NCBI RefSeq assembly: GCF_002443255.2
Contig: NW_019211454.1
Location: 19,249,037 to 19,313,036, forward strand
Length of the DNA: 64,000 nt
Source: Varroa destructor
Taxonomy: Eukaryota > Arthropoda > Arachnida > Mesostigmata > Varroidae
Reading direction: 5' to 3'
The notes beneath the pieces are model-generated. The model had not been told where the DNA came from, made no database searches, and was given only the letters and a program-made list of their open reading frames with translations. Below, piece by piece: positions 34,501 to 48,200 of the stretch (positions are counted from its first letter, which is position 1; each line of letters opens with the position of its first letter). A program made the position numbers and the translations under genes.

Positions 34501-37313
34501 TCCGCCGAAATCAATACCGAAAATGGTAAAAGACGAGTCATAGAGTGACAAAGAATCCTCCTCACTGCAGCTAGTTATCCACTCTGGAAATGTGTGAACT
34601 ATGCATGTGCCCTCTAAAATTTTAACGCGAAAACATATCTAGAGGTAAACAAAATAAAGCTTCATAAGAAATATCTGCAAACTCTTTATAGTATTGGCTC
34701 GCTGCTATTGGTTTCCACTACGCAAGTCCCGGCTGGCTCATGAACCATGAGGTATTCGCCAACACAAAGTTCGTTATCGTCGTATAAAAGAAACTGGTTG
34801 AGTAATGAAAATGGAGATATGCCCTGGAGGGCAATATAAACGCTGAAATTGCAGCATTTCGAGTTTGGTTGCTTACAGACGCCGTATGCGAAAAAGAAAG
34901 CTTCTATGGCATCGCGGCTAGCTCAACGCCATACTGAGTCAGAAGAACTCTTCGGGTTTCGCGTTGAGCGTCCTTAGCTTGCCTTGGGACAGCACCTAGT
35001 TTATATGGCACAGTGCAACATGCCCATGCGGTTGGACACGGCAGACTTTCTTTTCGTTCACTGTGGCATTGGAAATTCGATCAATGGAAAATAGGCAATG
35101 AAAATACTATCGAGATAAGTCGAAAACTCTCATCTGACCCGTAAGCGTGTTTGTGCTACATTTGCCTGCATGCTACTCTGTATATGTAGATATGAGATAT
35201 CGTGCAAGTGGAACGAACGGTGTGTGTCGAAAGGCCGACATCCTTGTCTAGCTCATCACGAACGCATACGGTGGAACGAGCTCCTTCTTTTTCATTCCTT
35301 TTATTCTCCATCCTGTGCAGCGTTCGTTCAAGTACATAACGAAACTCGACGCGCTTCTGCTTGTCGTATGCTAACCCAACTTAATTATATTATATTTTTT
35401 CGTTGCGACATCCTTTGCTAACTTATTCTGTTGCCGAAAAATAAGTAACTTGTTCTTGGCACAAAATTCGCACAGACCGGGTAACCAACGGCAGCAGCAA
35501 CAATACCGGCGATCTTGCAGCATAATACGGGAAAAAACCTTTGCGTAGATCGACAGGCAGAATAAACATTAACAAAGCCTTAGGGGCCCGTATTATTACG
35601 GGAATTTTAATGTACTACAACAACCGACCTACTGAAAACCTTCACTAAGTTCTTCCCTGATACAGTGGGCGACGAGGACCTTTCATTACTCGATACTCGC
35701 TGATAAGACATAGAGCGTAGAGATTTCGGAAGAGGAGGATTTTGTGCGAGGTAGAGTTACGACCTTTATTGCGGTTGAAATATCCAAATTTCATGAGAAA
35801 CAGGCTTACGGGCTAAGTGGGCTATAGGACAGCCCAAAAGCAAGCCGCTTCTCAAAGTAGACGTAAAAAGAATCATTTAATTTGGCTTTATGTATAGTGA
35901 AATTCCTAGAGCTTATTTCCAGACAGTTCCCTCCGGCAGTTAAAGGGTATGAACGAAGACGGAGCATAGACCTAGTCAAGGCAAAAAATCACAAGGGTAT
36001 CGCAAGCGTGAGGAAGATTACCGGTCCTGCAACCAAAAGCCGGCCATGTTTGATCAATCACTTCTTTTGGGATAGCGAAAATATTTAACATATGTAGTGA
36101 CTATATATACAATATATGTTGCTCCCCTCAACAGTTTAACGATCGTATGCAGCTATTTACGTATCCAGCGGAGAATTGAGGCGATTGTGAAGAATCCGCT
36201 AGAAACTACGAAATGCGTGTGTAGTGCGCTACCATCAATTATTTACATTGTCAAACGTATGGACACAGAATAATCGCTAGTCGATTCCATAAGAGCAAGG
36301 GATACTGCTAATCAAAATCAATTCCTTCTCCAAGTTCAATCAACGACGTTAAGCCGTAGCATAATTTAGAAAAGTTACTACTATACAGCAAGGAGTTTCG
36401 TTGGAAAATTGTCTCCAAGCCATACTTAGTTCTCAGTACTTGGTACACGGATCTAATCATTTCAGTTACGTGTTCAGTGGGTATCACCATAGATTACAAG
36501 CTTGATTGGCTTAGTCAACGCTACCTTCGCAAACCTTTATTTCGAAAACCAACACAAGGCATCATTTTCATAAACGAGTCTCTTATCAATGTAGCAACGT
36601 AAACATGAGCCAGTTTTTCGAAGCAAACCGTTGGCAATTATTCAACTTGACCCGCATTTCTCGCCCAGGAGTACAAACATCAAGTCCAAGTAATAAGATC
36701 GGCTGTTAATTCTTATAAAAATAATTATCCGTAAATGTTATCATAAGTTTACTATTTCTCTTCTCTTCTTTACCATAGGGATAATTTGTAAAAGCTCCGC
36801 AATAGTTGTAAAAATAATGTTCATATTATTAGCATAGATGACAGCGCAGTCAATCGATAATTCAATAAAGTGATATCCCTTTCGTCTAGTATCCTGCTGA
36901 AATTATTCCAAAGCAAACTCTTGCACGCAAGAAGCAAATTAATGCATGTGTATACATGCATGCATGGATGTATCTACACGCGTACCCGCCAAAGCGCTAT
37001 TTATATGCGAAATTGATTTGACTTTGGCTTGTGCGTGTCCTTTAGCAACAACGCTCAAGTGGTCATGGCAAGTATCTGCTCTTCCTTTTCGATTTCACCT
37101 TCAAAGCTTCATCTTATTTCTTTGCAATTATCGTCCAACTAATCTACTAGCCGCATGTTACTCTGCGATCTGATGTCTGATCTGTGCAGTTTTCACTGCA
37201 TGCCGTTTCCAGCTTTTTTAAGACGCATCCTTGGCCTCTTTTATTCGTTCCTTTTCCACCACCTCCCGCCCATTGCCTTCCCCGTCTCGGGGTCCAAACT
37301 ATACACTCACGCC
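28511..37313. other. Long AT-rich non-coding stretch
   Basis: Nearly 9 kb with stops in all frames and many short A and T runs (for example around 29948, 31981 and 32957). Open frames reach about 108 codons (30281-30607) but show no motif. A minus-strand 60-codon frame at 36308-36490 reads like a soluble peptide yet has weak start context. A 7-bp inverted repeat, CGTGAAC / GTTCACG, lies near 30642-30666. This is the expected appearance of a long intron or intergenic DNA. Confidence 0.5.
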
Positions 37314-37350
37314 CATACATACATACATACATACATTTTACACACACACA
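37314..37350. repeat. (CATA)n and (AC)n microsatellite
   Basis: Six CATA units (37314-37337) followed by a short AC tract (37341-37350). Confidence 0.9.
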
Positions 37351-38785
37351 TGTACTTCCTCTAAAATTACTCCTTAACCAAGAATGATGATTGTTGCCGT
37401 ACAATCCTGACCCGACGGCGCGGATGCTACTTTAGTGGACGGGAACATAGGAAATGGATTACCAGGATGAGCAATTAGCTTAGCTGGTCTTCACTGTTGA
37501 TTTCAGCTTCGTAGACGCTCGACTGAAGTAGCCACCGTTGTTTAAACGCCAAAAGCGAAACCTCTAATAGGGCGCAGCGTATCAGAAACCAAACATGGCT
37601 CAGTTCTGCTATTGTTGCTAATGCTGTTTTCGGTTGCAAATAGGTCATATTTCTTCCGGTTAAACTATCGTATGCCCCTGCATCGTGTGAAAGCCATCCA
37701 CTGTATCGGCGGCAATCGTTTGCGGCTTTAACCTATCCGTCGACTCAGCATACTATTGTAACGTATCCAAATGTATGACGAAGCGAGCGCCATTCAGAAC
37801 GTTGGCCAGCAACTTCGTTTGGCTTCACCATTGAGCCGACTCGAGCAGCCCGGCCAGCGCAGGTAGTCGGGATTTATTTGAGTTACGTTGCTTGCAAGGT
37901 CGATAGTGTGGGGCAGCAGCGGCTAACACGAACTCCTTTTCGAAGCGACTCTTTCGTTATAGATCAAGAACGTCGGGCCTCGTGGGTCGTTGGAATAATG
38001 GAAAAGGGAGCCGGGGAAGAGAAAACGGTATCTTGGCATGGCAATAAAGTCCTATGGAAGTTCCCTCACTCTGCTACTGGATATTTGTCATCAACGTGCA
38101 TCAGAAGCAACACGTGCTGCATATTGTAAGAGCCATCGTTACGATAAAGGCAGCGATGCCAACACTCGATGGTAATGGAAAGAGCTTCTTGTCTTAAATG
38201 TGAATATTACGATAACTTTCAGCTGTTGTTGTTGTTGATGAAGGTACCTGGATGCGAGTATATGAAAGGACAAAACAATCTGTTGTCAATAGAAAAAAAA
38301 TAAGGGGCACAGATGGAAAAAGTACAAACGAAGATCGGTATGGAACCACGATTACGACTCGCTTCCTTAAACATTATAATAGCTGGGCGCTTTACTACTC
38401 ATTAGTAAAAAACTTTTACGAGTGTTTTTCAATTGTTTGCACCCAAATTACACCATTTAATCCATAGATCTACAGCATTCCCGTAAGCTTGTCTCCCTCT
38501 GATTTTTCCACACTTGCTTGTGCATCTGAAACCGCGCCATTTTTTGCTCGGACTGTTAATAAAGACTGAATATCTGAGTGTACTCTCCGTTGTGCAACGA
38601 ATGACTTTCGCCAATCCTCTACTGAGCATCTTGTCCCGCTCTGGGGAAACACGTGGGGTTAAACCAGGTGGAACCGACAGCATGTAACCACGAGCAGGAG
38701 ATGACCATTGACGTTGGGGTTCGTCGAGAAAACAAAGGCGGTTTTGAATTGACTTCGTATTCGAACTGGTTTTGTTTTGGGACGA
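37351..38785. other. No supported gene
   Basis: Mixed-composition unique DNA. Overlapping open frames on both strands near 38430-38900 reach 120 codons on the minus strand, without recognisable motifs; part of that region is a tRNA-like remnant. Confidence 0.4.
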
Positions 38786-38875
38786 GATCAAAGGAGTTCG
38801 TAGAATTTGAAACCCGCAGTGCGAATTTGCCCGCTTCTAAACAGATCATATGATTGTGGGGGTAGTAGTAGCCTA
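38786..38875 (-). repeat. Probable tRNA-derived remnant
   Basis: The minus strand reads GGGTTTCAAATTC at 38815-38803, a B-box-like sequence. It is preceded on that strand by about 50 nt of tRNA-like length and spacing (ATATGATCTGTTTAGAAGC). The A box is degenerate and the tail is not shared with the main SINE family. Confidence 0.3.
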
Positions 38876-40599
38876 TATTGGGACACGCCCAACACATGAC
38901 GATGGTTCCAACCTTCAGATGTCGTTAGAGCGAGTTTTTGCCCACGGTGTAGACTGCATCACCTATGCTAGCATTTACTACTAGTGAAGCGATGCACGCC
39001 GCCCGTAATGAACGAGACCATTCGAAGTTAGTACATTTCGCGTGTCGTTGCCACTGGTGCTAGCGAGCACCGACACTCGGTTACCTTAATAGCTTCTTAA
39101 GTTTTTGCCAGTGACTTTTCACTTGCGATGACGACGATGCTGAAGCTGGGCATTGTCGAGTTAAACAAGCTATCACTTTTTCTTTCGCATTGCTGTCAAT
39201 GGAACGGATGCAGACATGAAGCCTATAGACGAAAGATGATTTGCGATAAGATTATGTTACTTGTTAAAAAATGCGAGTAAGGTATTTGCCCATGTCGTGG
39301 AGAGTAAAGTCGTCGATCTGATCGAGTCTGATATTGATATCATCAGTAAAAAATCACATTTGTAACTGCTTACAGCTCCAACTGCCTGTGGCCCGAAGGG
39401 GCAAGCGAAACTGGACAGGAGAGATTGTAGACGAATAAGGCCTTAACGTTCCGTGATTCGGTGAACGATTCTTGTTGTTTCCAAGATATGATACGTTTGA
39501 TTCCAGGCGGATTCCATTTACCGAATCTCACCAACCTCGCACGTATGTTTGACTACATCGAAATACTCCCGATCATTATTAATAGCATTGATAAATATAC
39601 TTTTTAATTTAAATTTTAGTTTTCTACCAATTATGCAAGGGTAGGCTAAATTTTCCAGAAAAAGCTTTCCAGCTTTTTTTTGTAATGCGTCCACGCAGTC
39701 AGACACTTGAAGGGTAAGTAAGTGCATTCAAAATATAGTGGAATTCAACATACCCATATGCCCATTAAGCCCCTAATTCCTTCTTGGCCATCTGTATTCC
39801 ATATAGCTAAACACAGGACACATTTAGTTCCATTTTGACTGTCATTCTCTTATACTGAGGCGGTATCTTCTGTCCACTGCGATGCTTAGATAATGTTGCC
39901 TTACTTCAGCGGGCATGCTGGCCGCACTTCGCAGTCTTACTGTTCGTATTCGGAACATCGACGACACCTGGTGCCTGTCACGGTCACGCCTACTTTTGCC
40001 GCTACGCGCTTGTGGAACCAGTCGTTTGGTAATGTCATAAAGCTCTTCTGCTAAACAATCTGCCGATGATGAACGGACGAAACAGAGGAACGAACGACCC
40101 AACACACAGGGGCAAATTTAGAAAATGGCCTGGACACCTGTCTCCGAGCGATAGCGCAGCGTTCCGAAGAGAAACCGTGCGCCGTAGATACTTACTCTAT
40201 GTAAAGATAAATGGCGTTTGTTGACACGATGCCGCTATTTGGGCACAAGCAGAACCCGATCTGAGCGGTCTGTGCTGGATTTGGATTGGGGGAAGACCGA
40301 CAGGCCATCCAGGGGCAACTGAAGAGGCGACTAGTGAAGCAAACGCCGGCTAAGGGAACGTGGCATGGTATCGACTATGAACATCAACTAATATAGAAAT
40401 CATACCCGAACCAGAAGTTTCCCAAAATAGAAAGGAGTGTTTAAATAAAGGGTGCCCGTGAAGCGAAGCACACAATTCCTGCAAATGCTAATGCTATAGC
40501 AGGTGTTTATGTTAGCCGGATGGACAGTTAGTTCGTCAAAGACGGCGTTATCAGGCTCAAGAAAAATAATGATCGGGGCTATATATATTGCTAGTAAGA
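38876..40599. other. No supported gene
   Basis: Mostly AT-rich. A minus-strand 69-codon frame at 39518-39727 starts with ATG in weak context and reads as a soluble peptide, but is not recognised. Another at 39842-40105 is Arg/Ser-rich and unassigned. Confidence 0.4.
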
Positions 40600-40856
40600 A
40601 TGTGGACGCCGATGGATTTTTTAGTTGATTTGTGTAGATTGTCTACTGATTCATTAGTAACAATGTATAGATATTCGTTTAGCATACTTTTCCTTATCCT
40701 GATAGAGATTGTTTACCTAGCAACATTCGATATTTATTGGCATGGTGGAATCGGGCGATCTGTGTTATGTAGTATTACTGTCATTACGTTTATAGCTGAG
40801 CTTAAAGTTATACTTGTATTTAAACTCCCAGCTGTTCATTATATTTTTTTATATAT

Positions 40857-40890
<34 letters not shown>

Positions 40891-40932
40891 ATTCAACCAT
40901 TTCAACACATATATGCCTTTGACCTAAAATAA
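40600..40932 (+). CDS. Possible membrane-protein fragment running into a microsatellite
   Basis: ATG 40600 (A at -3) opens a 110-codon frame. About 75 residues before the AT repeat contain two strongly hydrophobic segments (around SILFLILIEIVYLAT and VLCSITVITFIA), separated by a short DIYWHGGIGRS loop, as in a multi-pass membrane protein exon. After that the frame simply reads the (AT)15 microsatellite as Tyr-Ile repeats, so the 3' part is not coding. T-rich DNA produces hydrophobic frames by chance, no receptor family is recognised, and no splice donor is clear. Very uncertain. Confidence 0.15.
40859..40888. repeat. (AT)15 microsatellite
   Basis: Fifteen uninterrupted AT units within the 3' half of a chance-like open frame. 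Confidence 0.95.
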
Positions 40933-42210
40933 AGGCACAAATATTCATCATGAGTCATCTTATAAAGGCTCCGCTTTCTTTATCTCCAATACAACGCGCT
41001 TGTACATTGCATCGGTAATTTTTACTTAATACGGAAAAACTATTGTATGCTATTTCGTAACACTTGCATTTTTATAATGGCCTATCATAGGCTAACCAAA
41101 CAATTTAACAAAAAAAGCCCATCCCACCGGCATGCTGGATTTTCCTTAAAGCCTGAAGGTGTCTTTCTATGCCGCATACGCTTACAAACTGCCAGGTACA
41201 ACACGATGCCACTATGATACATCAACAGTCCTCGCCAGGTGCAGACACCTCACTGAGATGAAACTTCTTCTCGGCAAGATCTCGTATAAATAGACGTTAA
41301 CGACACCAACACCTTCCTTAAAAGTTGGCGGCTCCTCTACTAAGCTCTGAACGGTCAAGGCTCATCACCATGAAGCCACTACCATTTCTAGTTGGTTGCC
41401 ATTCTGAGGCTTTTCTGTTGGTCCTCGTTTAGCTGGATGTGCCAGGGCAAGATCCGTTTTTGTCCCGAGGTCTGACCCTGCGGCTTGCGCTATGCCACTA
41501 CGTGCTTGTCGCTATGCTGTTGCTATAATAGTATGTCTAGGGGCTTTCATGCCTTCCTCCATGCCTCCATATTACTGCGCTCACTCTTGTTTGTCTTTGC
41601 CTTCCTTTCCGGCAAAAGGCTCTCACACCACAAGTGAATTTCTTGCTGCCTGCGCGGGGCGTGCTGCGCCGCACACACAACGGTCGTACCGAATCTTTAT
41701 ACCCAGTGACAGGATGTCAAGCCAAGTCAGAAAGCCATACATAGAGAAAAAGAGATCGCCAGCAACCGCTACAGCAGGGGTTGCTATAGTAAGAGCCATG
41801 AGCGGAGAGAAAACTGCAAAGAACTGCCGGCAAAAGGAAATGGTGGATAGTACGGAGAAAAAGCAAGGTTTTTACCCATACCACAGATATGCGCATGAGT
41901 TCCCTCTTCCGTTTCTGTCTCATTCTATCCTAACTCCAATCCCAAACTCCATCTCCGCTTTTCCTAAGAAGCACTACCTCAAGCTGCCACTATGGCAGCG
42001 AACAGAGGAGTAGACAGCGACACGAATCTGTTTTTCCCCGTCCGTCGACCTCCGTCGCCTTCTCTCTATTGCCGACTATCCCAGACACGGTCCCCTTCTC
42101 AGGGATGAAACGGCAAAGCACCGTTAAGAAGGGGGGCTTCGTATGTCAAGTACATAAATATGAGCAGGCCATAACTATATGGGCCGCAAATCCCGTTAAG
42201 GGTGCCTGGT
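40933..42210. other. GC-rising stretch, no supported gene
   Basis: From about 41.4 kb the sequence becomes GC-richer. A 173-codon plus-strand frame spans 41492-42013, with Cys/Pro-rich and basic parts but no recognisable domain. Its length is within chance expectation for GC-richer DNA. Confidence 0.35.
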
Positions 42211-42228
42211 ATCTATCTATCTATCTAT
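42211..42228. repeat. (ATCT)n microsatellite
   Basis: About four and a half ATCT units. Confidence 0.9.
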
Positions 42229-45200
42229 ATGCTCGTTGCAATTGGGAATACCTGTAGTCCCAATCTATAATACCTTTTTTTGGCTCGGTCATTAGATGAA
42301 CGTTGCAGGCTCCACGGGTGTAGACGTGGCGACATCGGTAGAGCGAGGTCCAGTGAACAAAAAGGAAGTCAGGTCTGCTAGGAGTCTGGCTATGCGGTCA
42401 GCCTCGACTGATTCCCTACTTCTTTACAGCTCCTGCTGCAACTATCCAAGCACGATGTTGCATACAACTGGCCTAGCAGCCCAACTGCGTATATCCCCTT
42501 CCATTCGTTGCTCTCTATCGTTGTCCCTGTCGACCGAGGGTGTACCGAGCGTACAACCAAAGGGTGGCTGTGGTGACTCTGGACTACGGCTGCGTATCGT
42601 CTGCTAAGCAAGATGTCACCAAGAGGGCGCTCATACTGATCGATAACACCAACTGTAGTTGTTGTTGTTCCCGTCTTTGCGGGTCCTCTGCGTTACGTTA
42701 GTTGACCCTTTCACTGGTTAGTCGGTATCGCTAGTTGAGAAAGAAAACCAACGCGTAAAATTGCTTTTACGTCCGCCATTCTACCATCTCCGAGACTGCC
42801 ACGGGTTCAACGGCTGTGGGCAGTGGCTTCTTCTTGTCGACTATCTATCCGTCAGTTGGGTCCAGGCGAGGGGGGAAGGGGAAAAACGAGGAATTCGGAA
42901 ATCGCGGAAATGAGTTTTACGCTCTCCCCTACAGCAACCGCTGGACCGCTTTCAGGGTTCTAGTCGGCCCTTTCCTCTTCCCTCTCGGCCTCGAGTCTCT
43001 GAGTCGCCTTTTTCGCCATTGTTTGTTCTCTCCCTAACTCTATTCCCTGCCGCCGTCGCATCCAGCCGAGAGATGTCGCCCACAAAGAATCGTCTTCCTC
43101 GTCGTCTGGCTAAATTCACCTGGCTTTTTTTGTTTTTTATCCTTCGAGGCTTATTCCGACCGCTGACACCAAAAGCACTAGCTGTTGCATAACTACAGAG
43201 TCCCTTACAGTCGGCTTCCGCATGTCCGAAACCGAATGTGGCCGGCTGCCAGGCCAACTCACGCACAGTTGTTAACTAGGTAAATACTCGCTGTATGAAG
43301 CGCTCGTCAATATCTACCATTCCCAGTACAACTCTTTTCTGTCACCGGCGGATGACGACTGACCGAATGTGCGGTATGGCGTGTCTGCAGAATAAAAGCC
43401 CCTTTCCAAGAGAGACCCAAATGTAAAAATTCGAGCTACCTCGTCTACAGCTGTAGATTCTATGGACTTAGCAGCACCTGTAATGTTGACGTCAATAATA
43501 AAGTCTGCGCCGCAAAGGATAAAGAGAAAACTTGGAAAAGGTAAACGACTGGCGGTGTTTTGTGTATCTACGTGAAAATCTTTCCTCTCTCAGATTCGAC
43601 TAAAGCTTAACGGTAGGTCAAAAAAACTTAAGTAAACCAATGAAAAGCATAGAACAAAACATTACAACGCCTTTATGTTTGTTGAAATGATGCCAAACAA
43701 CCTTACAGAGTCTTTTGAAGGTTTGGCGAGACACCACATTTATATTATTGTCTGTTATTTTATAGTAAAAACTCGAAGCTTGCTACTCGAACATTAAAGT
43801 GGTGAAGCCTACAGGTCTAAGCGGCTTAGCGGCTCCTGTTGATCAAACATTAATTTAGGCTTTCTTGCATTTTGAAACTAAAATGCACTTAAGTTTACTT
43901 AATTAACCTGAATCTTGGATAAAGTCAGTTCATTGTATTTGTTTTGTGGTCTCGAATCGTAGAGAGGGCCACCTGCTGGTTCGTGCCTACCCTTAGCCTA
44001 CAAAACCAAGTTTTTGTATAAATATCTACTATTAGACAATCAGAACGGCTCTTTGGTAATATCTTGAACTTTCTTACTATAACAAACGACAAGCAACTAT
44101 GCATGTCCATAACTTCACTGGGCCTTCCATACAGAGGAACAGGGCTTCATTAATTTCCTCTGAACGCAGCACGAACTGCAAAAATCGAAACGTAGGATAT
44201 TTTCTATCGAAGGTGAGAGTCGGAAGTCGTCCCCACCGATTGCCCTCAATTAAAGCAAAAATAAAGCGGCACAAAGTTACTAATTTTAGATTAATTGGAA
44301 ATGTTTTGGTGTTTTCCCCAACGTTTACCGTAATTACCTTGAAATGTATTTATGGAAGAACGTTCACTATAGTTGCATTCGGTAGATCTTCTCATATCAA
44401 CTCGCGATGCTAACGAGTATTTGTTCTTTCTTTTGAAGGTATCTAGTTGTCCTATTCAATTCCAGCAATTCAGCCTTTGGCCGTTCGAACATGTGCCAAA
44501 TAGCTATATTCTAGTAATCTGGCATGAGAAATTTTAGGAGTACGTAGATAGACTTGCAAGTTTTCGAAGTTCCAAAAAACTGAAATATTCGATAGAAAAA
44601 TTTGAGGATCTTAAAATGAATCGAGCACTTACTGTACGTTTACTAGGGAAATAATTACAGCGGGGTCATTTATGATGTGAGAAAGAAGTTATCGAAACCA
44701 CGTTTTTAGTCAGCTAAACGATTTTAAACCCGATATTACTCTACAGATACCGATCTTCCTCAACCTGTACAATCGATAATTGCGGTCGCTCGGTGCGCCA
44801 CTTTGACCTCGAGACTAATAATTCTCTCGTATACACGACATTATCCTAGCTCAACAACTTTAATCGGTTGTCATAACGTGAATCTGAGACATAATCTCGG
44901 GGTCGACATGCAGACAATGTGCCTCGGCCTACCTCAGAGCTGGATTCCTTCGGTGGTACTATTACCCGAAACGAACGCCGCTAATAACATGTACACCTCG
45001 TCATATACATGTTTGCGGTGACTATGCTGATAGAACAGGCACACTGTAAACAATTACGACATGAAGAAAATAAGCTCGAGGATAGCGCTAGCGATACATC
45101 ATTGCTCCAGGCAGATGTCAAGCGAAACTGTTAATCATAAGATCGAAGACAAGCGAACTCTTCGTTCGGCAAAGCCCGAAACTAGTTGTATCAGCATTTC

Positions 45201-48200
45201 AAATGAGATGACGCGCGCGAAGGATGAACACTATTGACAGCAAGTGACAGCCATTCAGTCGCTGGTCGCCGGTGGTCCACCATTGCGTGCGCCGTCTTCG
45301 GTGCTAAAAACTCAAGCGTAGCTTGGCCTAATGCCTCTTCTTCTTGCAACTTGTGGTAAGGCGGGAGTATTTGCCGCACTTACGCAGAACAAGCAAATCT
45401 ATAGAGCGATATATGTATTTCAATATGCATAGTAAAAGCAACGGTATCTTTAAATTGTCTAGAAATCATTGCTGTGCAGCGACTTTTTTGTTTTTGACAA
45501 TTTTACGTAATGTACAACAGTTTTCCAGGCAAATTTCAGAGAAGAAGGTTTCTGTACATTGTTTAATTGAGAACTTGGCATAGACCTGAAGTCGAACATA
45601 AAAATATCTAAAACAACTGGTACAGATACGGGCTGCATTAATGTTTTTACAACATCCATTTAGTTTATAGAAACGAAAATGTGTTGTTTCAAAAACAAAC
45701 CCTATGTTTATATATTTTTACTGCGTGGCAAAAAAGCCTCCATTTTAAAATTGAAACAGCTTAACCTGGCTCTACCAAGCACGTACTGAAATAAGTAAAA
45801 TTTATACAGGTCCGAATAAACAGAGTTTTTACTATTTCGTCAATATAAGAATCTGATGTGGTGTTGCTCATCTGTACAGTTCGATTTCGTGAGATTGTTT
45901 ATTATAATATTTGCTTGTATGGAAGCTCCATCTAACAGAATATAGCAGTTTTTTTTCGAAATAGTATAAAGGATTTCGTAAACATTGCGCACTCAATAGA
46001 GCTAGATATGCTTACCATCTGTCATCCCACTCCTACGGCGGCAAATGCTCGCATATTTAAAAAAATCCAAGAAATAAATCCTGTTCAATCAAATAGAAAA
46101 AGGGTTTTCCGATATCTTTCCTTAGCGGATTTTCATTCAGTCCAGGGCAGCAGCTTAAACCAAACTAGCAACCTGTGTCAATGTTCGCATCCATCTACAA
46201 TACTCCTTTTAATCTCATACTCAGTGCTTTGGTTAATGGAGATGACTAACTTTCGGCGACATCGTACACATTAAAACCCCACCGTTGTGAATTCCACTTT
46301 GTTGTACAACAAAGGTATATTTACAATGTAAATTGCACTTAGTTTCAGCTCACCCCTCATCTTCCCGAGTCATATGCCCAGCTTCCAAATTAGCTCCAAA
46401 AAAATTATTGACGAAATTAATGCGATCGCCTTGCAGCATATTTAAGAAACATAACTTTTATTCTGGGGGCGACCTTCAGGGTTGCCCTCTTTCTCTTATA
46501 GAGCAAACGGCATCACTAGCAGCGACTAGCATAACTAGCCATTACATTACGCCCTTCTCTTCCACGGGATACTGCTGTCATTTTAAAACATCGAAGCTAT
46601 CGCACGAAGCTCCGTATTGTCCGCTTAGAGCGGAAATTCGCCCGGGATCGCTCGGTATATCGGCAAGCGCAGGCGGAGTTTTTCAGTAGCGGCACTGCTT
46701 TAGCTGGCGTTGTCTGTAACGACGAAATAGAGATGCGCATACAGTTTTTTCGTCCTTAGGCACAAGGGGAAAGAGTGGGTGTGGAGTGGCAATTTGGGTC
46801 AGAGACGGAATGGTTCGCTGCAAACAATACAAATGCCATTGTTCAGGCCTGCCTGGTAAGAATCTGGTCTCAGACCCGCCACCAGAAAGCAGAGACGTCA
46901 GATAAAATATCCCAACAACACGGGTCGTTTAATACAGAAAGAGGTCCGGCTGTTTCTACGAGTTGTGGAGCGGGTGGCCACCGACCGGTCTGGTCACAAC
47001 TTATCATTGTGAGTAAAGGACAGTTCAGGCAGACGAAGAAGACTATGAACGAGTCACGGAGGCAGGGATGGTACCCCAGAGCAGCCCGTTCAAGGGATGA
47101 CTGCGTTCAACTTTATATGCATCTGCAGATAGATGATGGTCCTGCACGCAATCGTACACGAAGAAAACGGACATACGAACTTTGCATACGAACGCGATAC
47201 CGTACACTATGCCATCCTGTATCCAGACAAGAGTGGCTGAAAGAAAAGGAGAAAACAAGGAAAACGGAATCAGCAGTGCCATTTTGTCGAGGACCACTAC
47301 GACGACAACAACGCCGAGGGGGTTTTTATGGCAGCAACAGTGGACAGTGAGTGGTGACCAGATTCAAATGAGATGTCGGTGCTTTAGAGGAAGCATCAGC
47401 GGCGGCAGCAGTAGTGTCAACATACGGTTCATCGCGATGTCTCCGTAGGGTCGGCGTCATCGACTCGACCCCCATCCCGGCTGGAAGTTGGTGGACGCCA
47501 GTGGAGCTGGTGGTGCGCTGCGATATCAGAATGGCAGCGCTACATTGTGTCATGTCACATTTACAGCATTCTGCTATAGACTGAACAACCTGATTGTAGC
47601 GATGAATAGAGAAATGGGTTCGCAAAAGAAGCATCTCGTAGGCAGAAGGGCTGAAGGGAGAAGCGGCGAAAAGACGTAAGAAAACTCTGGCATTTTTGAG
47701 GGTGCTTCTAAACGCAGGCAAACTTCGCTGCAATCCAGTTCTCAGTCTCTATTTTCGCTCGCAAGAGCACTCGATGCATGCATTGCCTGGTGAATGGTTG
47801 TTGCCGAGTCCCTTGATCACCTGGACCGCATTTGACAAAAACGATTCAACATAGACTAACGGTAAATGGTAAATGCTTGGATGGACACGCGATTGTTGTC
47901 TGCGCATTGCGCACTGAACGTTGCAGTAACGAAAGATGATGGCATGATTGAATGTCGTAGACATTCAAAGAGGAATTACGGGAAAAATATGACATCGAAT
48001 TACGTATAGCAGGGCCAGCTAACGAATGAACGGATCTTTGATATGTACCGGCTGTGACACTCACAAGCACTTACAGGTATGCATACATATGTACTCACAG
48101 ACAAATATGAGTTTGGATAAAGACGTTCTGCGTGACATTTGCCTCAGGGAACGTATGGCTGAAGGAATGGAGAGGTACACTCTATTAATTACTTTGATTT

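Noticed and set aside
41492..42013. 173-codon plus-strand frame
   Set aside because: Composition-driven in a GC-richer patch, with no domain and no supporting splice or promoter signals.
46775..47350. 191-codon plus-strand frame
   Set aside because: About one frame of this length is expected by chance across six frames of 64 kb when any start is allowed. No motif, no good start context, and an open frame also lies opposite.
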